A program made the position numbers and the translations under genes. Shown one piece after another: positions 1 to 8,633 of a stretch of 22,969 nt of DNA; within the stretch, counting starts at the first letter, position 1, and each line of letters opens with the position of its first letter. The stretch is from assembly GCA_964346275.1 (NCBI GenBank), contig CAYFUR010000058.1:1-22969 (forward strand). The letters are read 5' to 3'. Source of the DNA: CAYFUR01 sp964346275 (GTDB lineage Bacteria > Sumerlaeota > Sumerlaeia > SLMS01). The notes below the pieces were generated by a model, which saw only the letters and a list, made by a program, of their open reading frames with translations, searched no databases and was not told where the DNA came from.

Positions 1-86
1 GCAACCACCGTGCCTCAAAACGGGGCCCTCGCGCAAGGCGAGGCCCTACAAGCGACCAACGTGCCTTAACAGCGACGGGACCCTAC
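1..86 (-). repeat. Two tandem REP-like units downstream of fabB
   Basis: Read on the minus strand, two successive units each begin with GTAGGG (positions 86-81 and 49-44) and end with near-identical tails, AGGCACGTTGGTCGC (66-52) and AGGCACGGTGGTTGC (15-1), which match at 13 of 15 bases. The second unit has a strong imperfect hairpin straight after GTAG: arms at 23-32 and 38-46 with one bulged base and a 5-base loop. A GTAG/GTGG tetranucleotide next to a palindrome is the known hallmark of REP elements mobilised by RAYT (TnpA-REP) proteins. The first unit overlaps the fabB stop codon and has only a weak palindrome. The hairpin, followed by a short T-run, may also act as a terminator for fabAB. 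The array may continue beyond the window. Confidence 0.5.
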
Positions 87-1303
87 ACTTTACCGATCAG
101 GAGGGAAGCGTTGGTTCCGCCGAAGCCGAAGCTGTTGCTGAGGACGGTGGAAATTTGCGCTTCACGGGTTTCGCGGACGATGGGATATCCTTCCGCTTCA
201 GGATCAAGGTTTTCGATATGGGCGGTCCCGGAAATAAAACTCCGCTCCAACATGAGAAGGGAAAAGACGACTTCCTGAGCACCGGTGGCCCCGAGGCTGT
301 GTCCTGTCAGGCTCTTTGTGGAACTAATGGCGGGGATTTCCGATCCGAAAACCTCCCGGATGGCCTTCAACTCCGTGATGTCACCGGCGGGCGTACTGGT
401 GCCATGCGCGTTGATATAATCGACCTTGCGGTCGCAACCTTCCGTGGCCAAGCGCATGCAACGAACCGCTCCCTCGCCGCTGGGCGCGACCATGTCCGCT
501 CCGTCGCTGGTGGCCCCGTATCCAAGGATTTCCCCGAGGATGGGAGCGCCGCGTGCTTTCGCATGCTCGTATTCCTCGAGGACCAGCATCGCGCCCCCGC
601 CGGCGGCGACAAAACCGTCCCGCCCGGCGTCAAAAGGCCGGCTGGCCCATGCGGGCCGGTCGTTGTACCTGCTCGAGAGGGCGCCCATAGCGTCAAAGAA
701 CAGCGTCAATTCGAGGCTTTCCTCCTCACCGCCCCCGGCGAACATGACGTCCTGCTTGCCGAGCTGAATTTGTTCGGCGGCGGCCCCGATGCTGTGGGCG
801 CTTGTCGCGCAGGCAGAGGTAATGCTGTAGTTCAGTCCCCTGATGCCGTAGGCCGTGCAGAGATTCGCCGAAACGGTGCTGGACATAACGCGGGGCACGC
901 GAAAGGCCCCGACGCGGCGAATGCCTTTTTCCCCGAGGATCCGAAACCCTTCAACCTGATTGACCGGGGAACCCCCGCCAGAACCGGCGATCAGGCCGGT
1001 CCGCGGGTGGGAGATTCCGTCCTTTTCCAGCCCGCTGGAGCGGATCGCTTCTTCCATGGCAAGGTAGGAATAGAGAGCGGCATCGCCCATGAAGCGGGCC
1101 AGCTTCCGGTCCACCCGTTGCTCCAGCTCCTCGCCGTCCGGCACTGTTCCGCTGACCTGACTGCGCAGACCGGCTTTTGCGTAGGTTTCGTTCAAGCGGA
1201 TGCCCGACCGCATGTCCCGGAGCGAACTTTCCACTTCCTTCACCGAATTTCCGATGCAGGAAATGATGCCCATCCCCGTAATAACTACCCTTCGTTGTGT
1301 CAT
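83..1303 (-). CDS. fabB: 3-oxoacyl-ACP synthase I (FabB)
   Basis: Beta-ketoacyl-ACP synthase I elongates acyl-ACPs with malonyl-ACP in the cytoplasm and is needed to extend the cis-3-decenoyl intermediate in anaerobic unsaturated fatty acid synthesis. The 406-residue length equals that of the E. coli enzyme, and similarity by eye runs along the whole chain. The catalytic Cys is in TSACATSAH (C165), and the two His are in NAHGTSTP (H300) and TGHSLGA (H335), with Lys330 before the latter. The usual C-terminal SNSFGFGGTNA is present. The ATG at 1303 lies 5 bases after the fabA stop and gives the family N-terminus MTQRRVVITG; a TTG three codons upstream overlaps fabA and is less likely. Pairing with fabA argues for FabB rather than FabF. 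Confidence 0.96.
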   Translation of the reverse strand: MTQRRVVITGMGIISCIGNSVKEVESSLRDMRSGIRLNETYAKAGLRSQVSGTVPDGEELEQRVDRKLARFMGDAALYSYLAMEEAIRSSGLEKDGISHPRTGLIAGSGGGSPVNQVEGFRILGEKGIRRVGAFRVPRVMSSTVSANLCTAYGIRGLNYSITSACATSAHSIGAAAEQIQLGKQDVMFAGGGEEESLELTLFFDAMGALSSRYNDRPAWASRPFDAGRDGFVAAGGGAMLVLEEYEHAKARGAPILGEILGYGATSDGADMVAPSGEGAVRCMRLATEGCDRKVDYINAHGTSTPAGDITELKAIREVFGSEIPAISSTKSLTGHSLGATGAQEVVFSLLMLERSFISGTAHIENLDPEAEGYPIVRETREAQISTVLSNSFGFGGTNASLLIGKV

Positions 1304-1308
1304 AAAAA

Positions 1309-1827
1309 TCAAAAAGAAGTGACTTCGGTGAAGAGCCCCACGCGCAGGCCATTGGCGGTGTAGATCGTATTGCCGTCAACGGTCACGGACCCGTCGGCAA
1401 TGGCCAGTTTCAGCTTTCCCGAGAGCATGCGCTTGATGGAAAGGTGGTACTTGACAAATTCGTTGGTGGGCAGGATCTGCCCGGTGAATTTGACCTCACC
1501 CACGCCGAGGGCGCGACCCCGCCCGATATGCCCGCTCCAGGTAAGGAAAAACCCGACGAGCTGCCAGAGGGCATCGAGGCCAAGGCAACCCGGCATAACC
1601 GGATCCCCCCTGAAATGGCAGTCGAAGAACCAGAGATCGGGCTGAATCCTCAGCTCGGCCTCGACTTCGCCCTTCCCATAGGCGCCGCCATCGGCGGTGA
1701 TTTTGGAAATGCGGTCCAGCATCAGCATGCCGGGAAGAGGCAGCTGGGCATGGCCCTCTTCGAAAAGCCGGCCCTCGCCGCATTGGATTAATTCGTCCCG
1801 TTCGTAGCTTGCTTTGCGCTCAATCAT
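1309..1827 (-). CDS. fabA: 3-hydroxydecanoyl-ACP dehydratase/isomerase (FabA)
   Basis: This bifunctional hot-dog-fold enzyme dehydrates 3-hydroxydecanoyl-ACP and isomerises trans-2- to cis-3-decenoyl-ACP, the branch point of anaerobic unsaturated fatty acid synthesis. The 172-residue length matches E. coli FabA. The active-site segment CHFRGDPVMPGCLGLDALWQ carries His71 and Asp85, at the same positions as the E. coli residues, which separates it from the shorter FabZ dehydratases. The ATG at 1827 has no strong Shine-Dalgarno. It is followed by fabB after 5 bases, so the two are surely cotranscribed. The upstream outer-membrane protein gene ends 61 bases before it on the same strand and might share a transcript. 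Confidence 0.96.
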   Translation of the reverse strand: MIERKASYERDELIQCGEGRLFEEGHAQLPLPGMLMLDRISKITADGGAYGKGEVEAELRIQPDLWFFDCHFRGDPVMPGCLGLDALWQLVGFFLTWSGHIGRGRALGVGEVKFTGQILPTNEFVKYHLSIKRMLSGKLKLAIADGSVTVDGNTIYTANGLRVGLFTEVTSF

Positions 1828-1888
1828 GATGGCTCAGGAAATGAGCTGAAGAAAATCGGGCATGGTGGGCAAGGGAAAGGGGACGAAA

Positions 1889-3109
1889 TCAAAAACGGAT
1901 TCCGAAACCGGCATGAACATAGACCTGCGACTGGAAATCCACGTTCGCTTCTGATTGCCGGTTTTCCTGTTCGTAATCGCTGCCACTTTGCAGCTGCATT
2001 CCGCTGAAAATGCTGACCCTTTGCGTAAACTGGTATTCGGCACTGGCATCGAGATAACCGGCCAGTTGCCATGCCGCTTCACTGGTGCTCGTCAGCCCTT
2101 GGCTGGGATTCGGTCCTCCAGTCGGATTTTCGAGGATTTGGTACGTCGCGAATTCTCCACTGTAGTACAGGGCACTGACCCCGGCCCCGACACGAAGGGC
2201 AAATTTTCTGGCAAAGCCTTCTTCCGGAGAAAGGGAATAGACCGGACCGGCGCGAAGTGAATAAATGCTGGACCGCAAGTCGGCCTCGGTGTCGACGACA
2301 GCCCCTTCCGGAATCAATTCCTCTGTTTCCTGGGTGGCGGCCCACTCGAGAAGATTCGTCGCCTCTACTTCCTCGCGGGTTTCCGTTCCTACGAAAGGTT
2401 CCTGCCGATCGCTGCCGGCCGCATTTTCGCCCGATCCCGGCAGATCCGGAACATCGGCGTCGCCCGCCATACGGTGACGGAACTCCTGCACAAAAAGATC
2501 GGCCCCGACTTTGTCGTTAAAGCGGGAATCAAACCCGTTAAAGCTGAAGCCGACCTGAATCCCGAGATTGCGATTCCACTTTAAGTATTTGGTGTAGTTG
2601 ATTTCCCACCCGAGAGAGCTGTCCGATTCAGCCGAAAGGGTCTGGTCCGCGTTCCCCACAGCAGCGTACCGATGGAAAAGCAGTGCCGAGGGATCTTCCG
2701 GGTCAAGCTGCTGTGGACTGAAATAGATGAAATTGGAAGTAGCCTCATCATTGGGCGAGGGGATCCGTCCTTCCGCAGCTTCTCCACCGGCAACGAGATC
2801 GGAAGAAATATAGTCCTGCCGCAAATCCCCATCGTCGTACCGGATCTCCCTTTCCGTTCCAAGAAGAGGATTGTTGGCACTGACGTTGTCGGTGGACAGA
2901 GGCACCGTTCCCAGCCCCCGAAACTCGACATCGGGAGAGAAGAGAAAGCGCATTCGCAACTCGAGGCTGGTGTTGTTTTTCGGAGGCGGCGGAGGCCGGT
3001 AATCCGGAGCTTGGGCGAACAGGAACCCGCCGGTTCCGAGCAGGAAGACAGCAGCGAGTGAAAAAGAGGGAGAGAGCTGGCGGAGGACCTTCACGATTGA
3101 GACCGGCAT
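1889..3109 (-). CDS. Putative outer-membrane beta-barrel protein, unknown function
   Basis: The protein is about 406 residues from the ATG at 3109 and has a Sec signal peptide: a short basic n-region (KVLRQ), a hydrophobic core, and a probable cleavage after FAQA, followed by a proline run (RPPPPPK). The mature chain has alternating polar/aromatic strand-like segments and an acidic middle. It ends HAGFGIRF, with the C-terminal Phe typical of outer-membrane barrels recognised by the Bam complex. I do not recognise a family or substrate. The start is uncertain: in-frame ATGs lie at 3142, 3124 and 3109, and a GTG at 3094 would give MKVLRQ and fit the predicted promoter best. The gene lies upstream of fabAB on the same strand and is divergent from the SLC13 permease. 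Confidence 0.72.
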   Translation of the reverse strand: MPVSIVKVLRQLSPSFSLAAVFLLGTGGFLFAQAPDYRPPPPPKNNTSLELRMRFLFSPDVEFRGLGTVPLSTDNVSANNPLLGTEREIRYDDGDLRQDYISSDLVAGGEAAEGRIPSPNDEATSNFIYFSPQQLDPEDPSALLFHRYAAVGNADQTLSAESDSSLGWEINYTKYLKWNRNLGIQVGFSFNGFDSRFNDKVGADLFVQEFRHRMAGDADVPDLPGSGENAAGSDRQEPFVGTETREEVEATNLLEWAATQETEELIPEGAVVDTEADLRSSIYSLRAGPVYSLSPEEGFARKFALRVGAGVSALYYSGEFATYQILENPTGGPNPSQGLTSTSEAAWQLAGYLDASAEYQFTQRVSIFSGMQLQSGSDYEQENRQSEANVDFQSQVYVHAGFGIRF

Positions 3110-3136
3110 TGCATTTGCAGCCATTCCGGCTGTCAA
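3108..3136 (-). promoter_or_regulatory. Predicted sigma70-type promoter of the outer-membrane protein gene
   Basis: On the minus strand a perfect -35 TTGACA (3136-3131) is followed after 17 bases by a -10 TGCAAT (3113-3108), which matches four of six consensus bases. The implied transcription start is near 3101, downstream of the ATG at 3109. If the promoter is used, translation would begin at the GTG at 3094. This is a sequence match only. Confidence 0.4.
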
Positions 3137-3206
3137 CCTCATTGGCGGAGGCGGAGAAGCCCCTTTTTCCTTCCCGAGCGGAGAGGATTTCGCCAAGTTG
3201 GGCAGA

Positions 3207-5033
3207 ATGGTTGCGTGGGAGATTTTCTTTGTCCTTGGCCTGCTTGTCGCGGCTCTGGCCAGTTTCATTTGGGAACGGATCTCCACCGACTTGACGGCCT
3301 TGCTGGTCTTCAGCGTCCTCCTCATCGGAGCCTACCTGCCCTTCACGAAGAAGCTTCCCGCATTCGAGGAGCTTCTGGGGGTGTTCGCCAATCCTGCCCC
3401 GCTCGCAATCGCGGCGCTTTTCATCCTGAGTGCGGCGCTGGAGAAGTGCGGGATCATCGACTTCCTTGCTCAGACGCTCGGACACCTGACCCGTTTCGGA
3501 TACAAGGGCCTGCTGATCATCATGATCTTCCTTGTTGCGACCATTTCCGCCTTCATCAACAACACCCCCGTGGTCGTCATCTTCATGCCGGTGGTGTTGA
3601 CGCTTTCACGGAAAATGCAAACCCCCGCTTCGAAGCTGCTCATCCCGCTGAGCTACGCTTCCATTTTCGGTGGGGTCTGCACCCTTGTCGGAACAAGCAC
3701 GAACATTCTCGCCAGCGGGATCATGCGCGAGGCCGGCTATGCGGAGCTCTCCATGTTTGAACTGAGCCGGGTCGGCGTCCCGCTGCTCTTTCTCGCTACC
3801 GCCTACCTCGTCGTCTTCGCCCACCGCCGCCTCCCGGTGCGGGAATCCCTGACCGCTATCTTGAGCGAAGAGGAACGGAAGGAATATTTTACGGAGGCCT
3901 ACATCCGGAAAGACAGCCCGCTCATCGGCCAAAAGGTGGAGGAGAGCGACCTGATGAAGGCGCGCGGCCTGCGCTTGATCGAGGTCGTCCGCGGGGGCAT
4001 CTCTGTGCCGGGCAACGTGAAGGAAGTGGTCCTGCGCGGCGGCGACCGGCTGGTCCTGGCCTGCCGGCCAAGCGGATTCGCCCGCGCCCGCTCCGTCGAG
4101 GGCCTGCGCCTTGCAGCCGAGGAACGGGAGGGCATCGAGACCATCACCGCCCATGAGGGATCCATCGTGGAAGGGATTATCGGGCCGCGTTCGGGCATCA
4201 TCGGCAAAACGATCGACGAACTGAATTTCCGCCAGCGTTTCCGCATGATCATTCTCGCGATCCATCGCCGCGGAATCAACATGCGCGATCGAATCGACCG
4301 GCTGCCGCTTGAACCCGGTGACACTCTTCTTTTGATGGGTACGGAATCGGCCCGGGAACAAATCCGTCACGGCGACGATATCATGCTCCTCGACCAGCCG
4401 CACACGCCCTCACAAGACCTTCGACGCCGGGCCCCGGTGGTGCTGGCCGTCATGGCCGGGATCATCCTGACCGTTTCCTTCAACATTCTCCCGATCACGG
4501 CGGCAGCCATCATCGGGGTAGGCCTTGTCCTTGTGGCTGGCGTCCTCACTCCCAAGGAAGCCTACCAGAGCGTCGACTGGAGTATTCTCATTCTTATTTA
4601 CGGCATGCTTGCGCTGGGAATGGCGATGGAGACCTCGGGAGTGACCGGGATGGTGGCGGATCTTCTCGCCGGCATCCGTTCCATCGGCTGGCCGGAGCTG
4701 CCGACCCTCGTCCTGATGCTGGCCTGTCTCTACCTCGCCACCTCCATCTTCACGGAAACCCTCTCCAACAACGCCACGGTGGTGCTGATGGCCCCGATCG
4801 CGATCCAATTGGGGGTGGAATTAGGAATTGATCCACGTCCCTTCCTGATCGCCGTGTGCGTGGCCAGCTCGGCCAGTTTTTCGACCCCGATTGGTTACCA
4901 GACGAACACGTATGTGTATTCCGTCGGTGGCTACCGTTTTGCCGATTTCCTCCGGATCGGACTGCCGCTGAATTTCCTCTATTTCGCCGGTACGGTCGTT
5001 CTCGTGCCGCTGCTGTGGCCCTTCGGAAACTGA
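3207..5033 (+). CDS. SLC13-family permease with two RCK_C (TrkA_C) domains
   Basis: This is an inner-membrane anion/sodium symporter of the divalent anion transporter (SLC13/CitT/ArsB-like) fold, about 608 residues. About five hydrophobic segments make up the N-terminal half, with the motif NNTPVVVIFMP and a GTSTN hairpin tip. Two soluble RCK_C-type domains lie at about residues 205-290 and 300-380. The second transport repeat contains TETLSNNATVVLMAP and STPIGYQTN. The two-repeat layout with duplicated central RCK_C domains is usual for the subfamily often annotated as sulfate, citrate or generic SLC13 permeases; the substrate cannot be read from the sequence. The ATG at 3207 gives the family N-terminus MVAWEIFF; a TTG at 3198 with AGAGGA upstream is an alternative. 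Confidence 0.9.
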   Translation: MVAWEIFFVLGLLVAALASFIWERISTDLTALLVFSVLLIGAYLPFTKKLPAFEELLGVFANPAPLAIAALFILSAALEKCGIIDFLAQTLGHLTRFGYKGLLIIMIFLVATISAFINNTPVVVIFMPVVLTLSRKMQTPASKLLIPLSYASIFGGVCTLVGTSTNILASGIMREAGYAELSMFELSRVGVPLLFLATAYLVVFAHRRLPVRESLTAILSEEERKEYFTEAYIRKDSPLIGQKVEESDLMKARGLRLIEVVRGGISVPGNVKEVVLRGGDRLVLACRPSGFARARSVEGLRLAAEEREGIETITAHEGSIVEGIIGPRSGIIGKTIDELNFRQRFRMIILAIHRRGINMRDRIDRLPLEPGDTLLLMGTESAREQIRHGDDIMLLDQPHTPSQDLRRRAPVVLAVMAGIILTVSFNILPITAAAIIGVGLVLVAGVLTPKEAYQSVDWSILILIYGMLALGMAMETSGVTGMVADLLAGIRSIGWPELPTLVLMLACLYLATSIFTETLSNNATVVLMAPIAIQLGVELGIDPRPFLIAVCVASSASFSTPIGYQTNTYVYSVGGYRFADFLRIGLPLNFLYFAGTVVLVPLLWPFGN

Positions 5034-5070
5034 AGTTGCGGTTCCGCCACTTTGGGCCATTTTTGAGAAT

Positions 5071-5886
5071 ATGCCGGAACTGGCCGAAGTCGTTTTCTAC
5101 CGGAATCAATGGCTGCCCGCGACCGGTCGACGCGTAGGGCGCGTGCGGCTGCATGCCCATGCCCGGGTCTTCCGCGAAACGGAGCCGGAAAGGATCGTAA
5201 AAGCGCTTTCCGGGCGACGAATGCTCGCCGCCGAGAGCCACGGCAAAGCGATGCGCTTTCTTTTCGAAGAGGGGGTTCACCTCGGCGTCCATCTCGGCAT
5301 GGCGGGACGGCTCTTCACGGCAAAGCGACCGTATCAGCCAGACAAGCACGACCATCTTGTCCTCGAACTCGATGGACCGGCCAACAGCGGGGCTCTCGTC
5401 TTCAACGACTATCGCATGTTCGGCCGGCTGCGCTTTCATGAGGGAAAAGAATCCCCGCCGTGGTGGCGGAATCTTCCGCCGGAACCCCAGGAGCGCCGCT
5501 TCACACGCGTGCGCTTGGAGAAAATTCTGGAGCGCCGTTCACGGTCACCCCTGAAGGCGGTCCTGCTCGACCAGGATTGCTTTCCGGGCATCGGCAACTG
5601 GATGGCGGACGAGGCCCTCTGGCGGGCGCGCCTGTTCCCGGGTGAGCGGCCCTGCCAGCTCCAGCCCACCGAACGGGCGCGGCTGTACCGCGAGCTTCGC
5701 AAAGTGGCCCGCGACGCCCTGCGCGTCATCGCCCCGGACTGGACGCTTCCGCCGCCAACGTGGCTTTTTCCACATCGGTGGAAAAAAGGAGGGCATTGCC
5801 CGCGCGACGGAGAACCGCTGGAGCGGGAAACCATCGGTGGGCGGACCACCTGTTTTTGTCCGGTCTGCCAGCAGAAGGTTACCTGA
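5071..5886 (+). CDS. Fpg/Nei-family DNA glycosylase/AP lyase
   Basis: This base-excision repair enzyme removes oxidised bases and nicks the backbone by beta/delta elimination. The 271-residue protein starts MPELAEV, giving the catalytic Pro2 and Glu3. The conserved Lys is in SHGKAMRF (K59). The helix-two-turn-helix segment reads LLDQDCFPGIGNWMADEALW, and a C-terminal zinc-finger region follows (about residues 241-268, ending CFCPVCQQK). Two features are unusual: Ala replaces the second Pro of the usual PELPEV, and the first zinc-ligand pair reads HCPRDG instead of CxxC, so one ligand must be His or Asp if metal is bound. The start is fixed because Pro must follow the initiator Met. Whether it is Fpg (8-oxoG) or Nei-like (oxidised pyrimidines) cannot be decided by eye. 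Confidence 0.9.
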   Translation: MPELAEVVFYRNQWLPATGRRVGRVRLHAHARVFRETEPERIVKALSGRRMLAAESHGKAMRFLFEEGVHLGVHLGMAGRLFTAKRPYQPDKHDHLVLELDGPANSGALVFNDYRMFGRLRFHEGKESPPWWRNLPPEPQERRFTRVRLEKILERRSRSPLKAVLLDQDCFPGIGNWMADEALWRARLFPGERPCQLQPTERARLYRELRKVARDALRVIAPDWTLPPPTWLFPHRWKKGGHCPRDGEPLERETIGGRTTCFCPVCQQKVT

Positions 5887-5942
5887 ATTTGGGTAATCAC
5901 TCGCCTTGCCGGCGGCGGGGAGAGGCGGCGAGGCTGGAGCCC

Positions 5943-8630
5943 GTGCCTGAAAAAACCATTGTTCTGATCCTGAGCGTGACCCTCGCTGCCACCCTTGCCG
6001 AGGCCGTTCTCCCGCTGCGCGAACAATGGCGGGCGGCCTGTGCCGCGCTGGCCGGGGGCGAAGGGGGGAAGGCGGAGCGCCTCTTCGGCGAATTCACCCA
6101 TTGGTACAGCAAAGAACCGGAAGCAGGCAAGCCGGAGTTTCGGGAGCGTCTTTTGCGATACCATGCCATGGCTGCGTTGTCGGCGGGGAACGAGGCTGCC
6201 GCGCTTCCCCTCCTTGAGGAATGGTTCCGGCATCCGCCGGAAGCGCCCGCCTACAAAGCCTTTCTCCGCTACCAACAGGCAGCCGCCTACGGGGCCGTCG
6301 GGAAGCCGGAAAGGATGACTGCGACCTGGAATCTTTTCCTTCGCGAACACTCCCGGCTTCCGGAGGCAATCCTCGTGCGTTGGCACCTCGCCAATCACGC
6401 CATCGCAGCCGAGGACTTCGCAGAGGCAAGCCGCCATTTCGAGGCCCTTCTCCAACATGAAGCCCTCTCTCCGGGGGCTGCGGCGGTCGCGCGTTGCGCT
6501 TTTGCGACCCTGCGACTGCGGAGCGCCTCTCCCGGAGACAGCCTGCGGCTTCTGCGGGGGCAGACGCACAGTCCCCTCCTGCCGGCATGGCGTGCGGTGC
6601 TGGCTCCCACGCTCGTGTCCCAATTACTCGAGAAAGGCCGAATGGAGAAAGCGCGGACGGCCAGCGCGTGGTTGCGCCCCGGCGAGGAAACGGCTAGGAA
6701 GCTGTCGGAACTGCTCCCGCCGCCTACCTCGTCTCCGGCTGCCTTTCGGACAAGCCTCTGGCGACAGCACTGGCGGCGACAACTCGCGGCCTTGTGCGGG
6801 GGCCTGCGAGAGGAAGAGAGGGCCATCCCCCCTGTCGATCAGCTCTACGCCCTTCGCCTGCGCGCCCTCGCCTCCTCCGGGAGCACGCAAGACGCCGTGA
6901 TCCTTGCGGGCGCCGTCCTCGAGGCCCCGGAGATCCGGCAGGAACTGCGGGCCCTCGCGTTTGCGACGGCAGTAAAAGCATATCAGTCCCTTGCCGAATG
7001 GCAAAGGGCGGAAGACCTCTCCCGGCGCTTCCTCGAAGAATTTCCGGAGGATCCCGCCCTGCCCCGAATCCTTTTCCTGAACGCCCGTACAGCCGTTCTC
7101 CAGTCCCGCCACGCCGCCGCCCTCGACCAACTCCACCCGCTTCTGGAAGCCTATCCGAACCATCCCGATCAAAAGCGCTGGCAACTCGAAGTCGCGAGCT
7201 GCTACCTGCAAACGGGAAAACCGGTGGCGGCGCTGCGGCAGCTTCGCCTCCTTGCCGAAAAGGCGCCGCCGTCATGGTCGGCGCTCCTTCGTTTCAAAGA
7301 GGGGCGCTGCCTCGCCACCCTCGGTCGGAAAACGGAGGCCCTTGCCGCCTTTCGTTCCGTCTCCGGGCAAGCCGGAGCCACCCCCGCCCTGCAGGAGACC
7401 GCCCTTCTCGAACGCATGAAGCTCTCGCGGGAAGATCCGGAGCGTTTCCTTTCCCTGGTAGAGCGCCACCGTGCCGCCTTTCCGGAAGGGCGCCACGTCG
7501 GTCTCGCCTGGAACCTAGCCGGCGGCTTCCACCTTTCCCGTGGAGAGTACGGGGCAGCGGAGACTGCCTACCTGACCGCCATCGGGACCGGCGGAGGACA
7601 GGCCGACTTCGCCCGGGAAAAACTGGCGATTGTGTATCAAAAATCCGGTGACAATGTTGCCTTGGGCTCCCATCTTACCGCCTGGCTGGAACACGCGACG
7701 AATGAGAAAACAGTCCCGAAGGCCCTCTGCCAGCAGCTGCGGGCAAGCTTCCGTGCGACCGTTGCCAACCCGGCAATCCCTGCCTTCCTGAAGGAGCTTT
7801 ATCGAGGCTATCTTCGGAACGAAACGGCCGTACCGATTCCGGCTTTTTTCAACCTTCTCGCCCATGGATGGCCACATCTGCGGGGAAGCTTCGGCACCTC
7901 CCGCTCTTTCTCTTCCTGGTTGCAGACACAAGCGGCGCGGGCCGATGCCTTTCCGGCATTGCTGTTGTCCCTGTATCGGGCGGACCTCCTCGAAAAGGAC
8001 GGCCGGACCGATTCCGCCGACGCCCTCCGCCTGCGCATGTTGAGCGCGGTACCCGGAAAACCCCTGCCGGCAGGAGCCGCCTTTGCCCTCGCCCGCGCCG
8101 CCGCTTCCTATCACTTTCCCGAAAGTCGAGACCGCCTCGAAAACTTTCTCCGCAAGCATCCGCAATCACCCGATGTGGCGGAAGGAATGTTTCTTCTCGC
8201 CGAGATCCACCTCCGCGACGGAAAGGAAAAATCCGCCCGCCCGCTTTTGCGGAAGATCCATAGACGGTTTCCCGACGCGGGAGTCTGGGCGGAAGCGGGA
8301 GAACGGCTGGCCGCAATCCTTCAGGCGGACAAGCGGCCAGGGGAGGCCTCGGCGGTAGCCACACGCCTCCTTGAAAACCCGCACCTTGCTCCGAACCGGG
8401 CCGCATCCCTCCTTCTCCGCAAAGCACAGGCGGACGCGGCCCGGGGGCGTCCGCAGCTCGCCGCCGTGGACTGCCAGCGAGTGCTTGTCCTTTATGCCGC
8501 CTATCCGGAAATTCGTAAGAAGGCGGTTGCGCTTCTGCGAGAGACGGCCCGGGAACTCGGGCCGGAGAAAGCCGGGGCAGTACGGGACTTTCTCCGCCAA
8601 CCTGGAATTCGGGAAAAGGAGGCCGCCTGA
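5943..8630 (+). CDS. Large exported TPR-like repeat protein
   Basis: This is an 895-residue protein with a signal peptide (MPEKTIVLILSVTLAATLAEA from the GTG at 5943; the reading frame stays open further upstream but runs into the glycosylase gene). The rest is almost wholly helical, rich in Ala, Leu and Arg, in degenerate TPR-like helix pairs such as ARTAVLQSRHAAALDQLHPL and GEYGAAETAYLTAIGTG. It probably works in the periplasm as a protein-protein scaffold. It is followed after 3 bases by a second small exported protein and then an ExbB-like channel, so it most likely serves an energised envelope machine. No enzymatic motif is visible. A GGGGAGAGG tract lies 17 bases upstream and GGAG lies 3 bases before the GTG, so the exact start is not certain. 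Confidence 0.8.
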   Translation: MPEKTIVLILSVTLAATLAEAVLPLREQWRAACAALAGGEGGKAERLFGEFTHWYSKEPEAGKPEFRERLLRYHAMAALSAGNEAAALPLLEEWFRHPPEAPAYKAFLRYQQAAAYGAVGKPERMTATWNLFLREHSRLPEAILVRWHLANHAIAAEDFAEASRHFEALLQHEALSPGAAAVARCAFATLRLRSASPGDSLRLLRGQTHSPLLPAWRAVLAPTLVSQLLEKGRMEKARTASAWLRPGEETARKLSELLPPPTSSPAAFRTSLWRQHWRRQLAALCGGLREEERAIPPVDQLYALRLRALASSGSTQDAVILAGAVLEAPEIRQELRALAFATAVKAYQSLAEWQRAEDLSRRFLEEFPEDPALPRILFLNARTAVLQSRHAAALDQLHPLLEAYPNHPDQKRWQLEVASCYLQTGKPVAALRQLRLLAEKAPPSWSALLRFKEGRCLATLGRKTEALAAFRSVSGQAGATPALQETALLERMKLSREDPERFLSLVERHRAAFPEGRHVGLAWNLAGGFHLSRGEYGAAETAYLTAIGTGGGQADFAREKLAIVYQKSGDNVALGSHLTAWLEHATNEKTVPKALCQQLRASFRATVANPAIPAFLKELYRGYLRNETAVPIPAFFNLLAHGWPHLRGSFGTSRSFSSWLQTQAARADAFPALLLSLYRADLLEKDGRTDSADALRLRMLSAVPGKPLPAGAAFALARAAASYHFPESRDRLENFLRKHPQSPDVAEGMFLLAEIHLRDGKEKSARPLLRKIHRRFPDAGVWAEAGERLAAILQADKRPGEASAVATRLLENPHLAPNRAASLLLRKAQADAARGRPQLAAVDCQRVLVLYAAYPEIRKKAVALLRETARELGPEKAGAVRDFLRQPGIREKEAA

Positions 8631-8633
8631 CCC

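Noticed and set aside
155..1363. Plus-strand open frame opposite fabB
   Set aside because: It is antisense to an unambiguous fabB, crosses into fabA, and has no family features.
1828..1888. Nine-codon mini-ORF (MPDFLQLIS) just before fabA
   Set aside because: It is too short to support and has no ribosome site or attenuator structure. It may be chance.
5436..6623. Minus-strand open frame opposite the glycosylase and TPR genes
   Set aside because: It crosses a gene boundary on the other strand, is very Arg-rich and lacks motifs. This is typical of antisense frames in GC-rich DNA.
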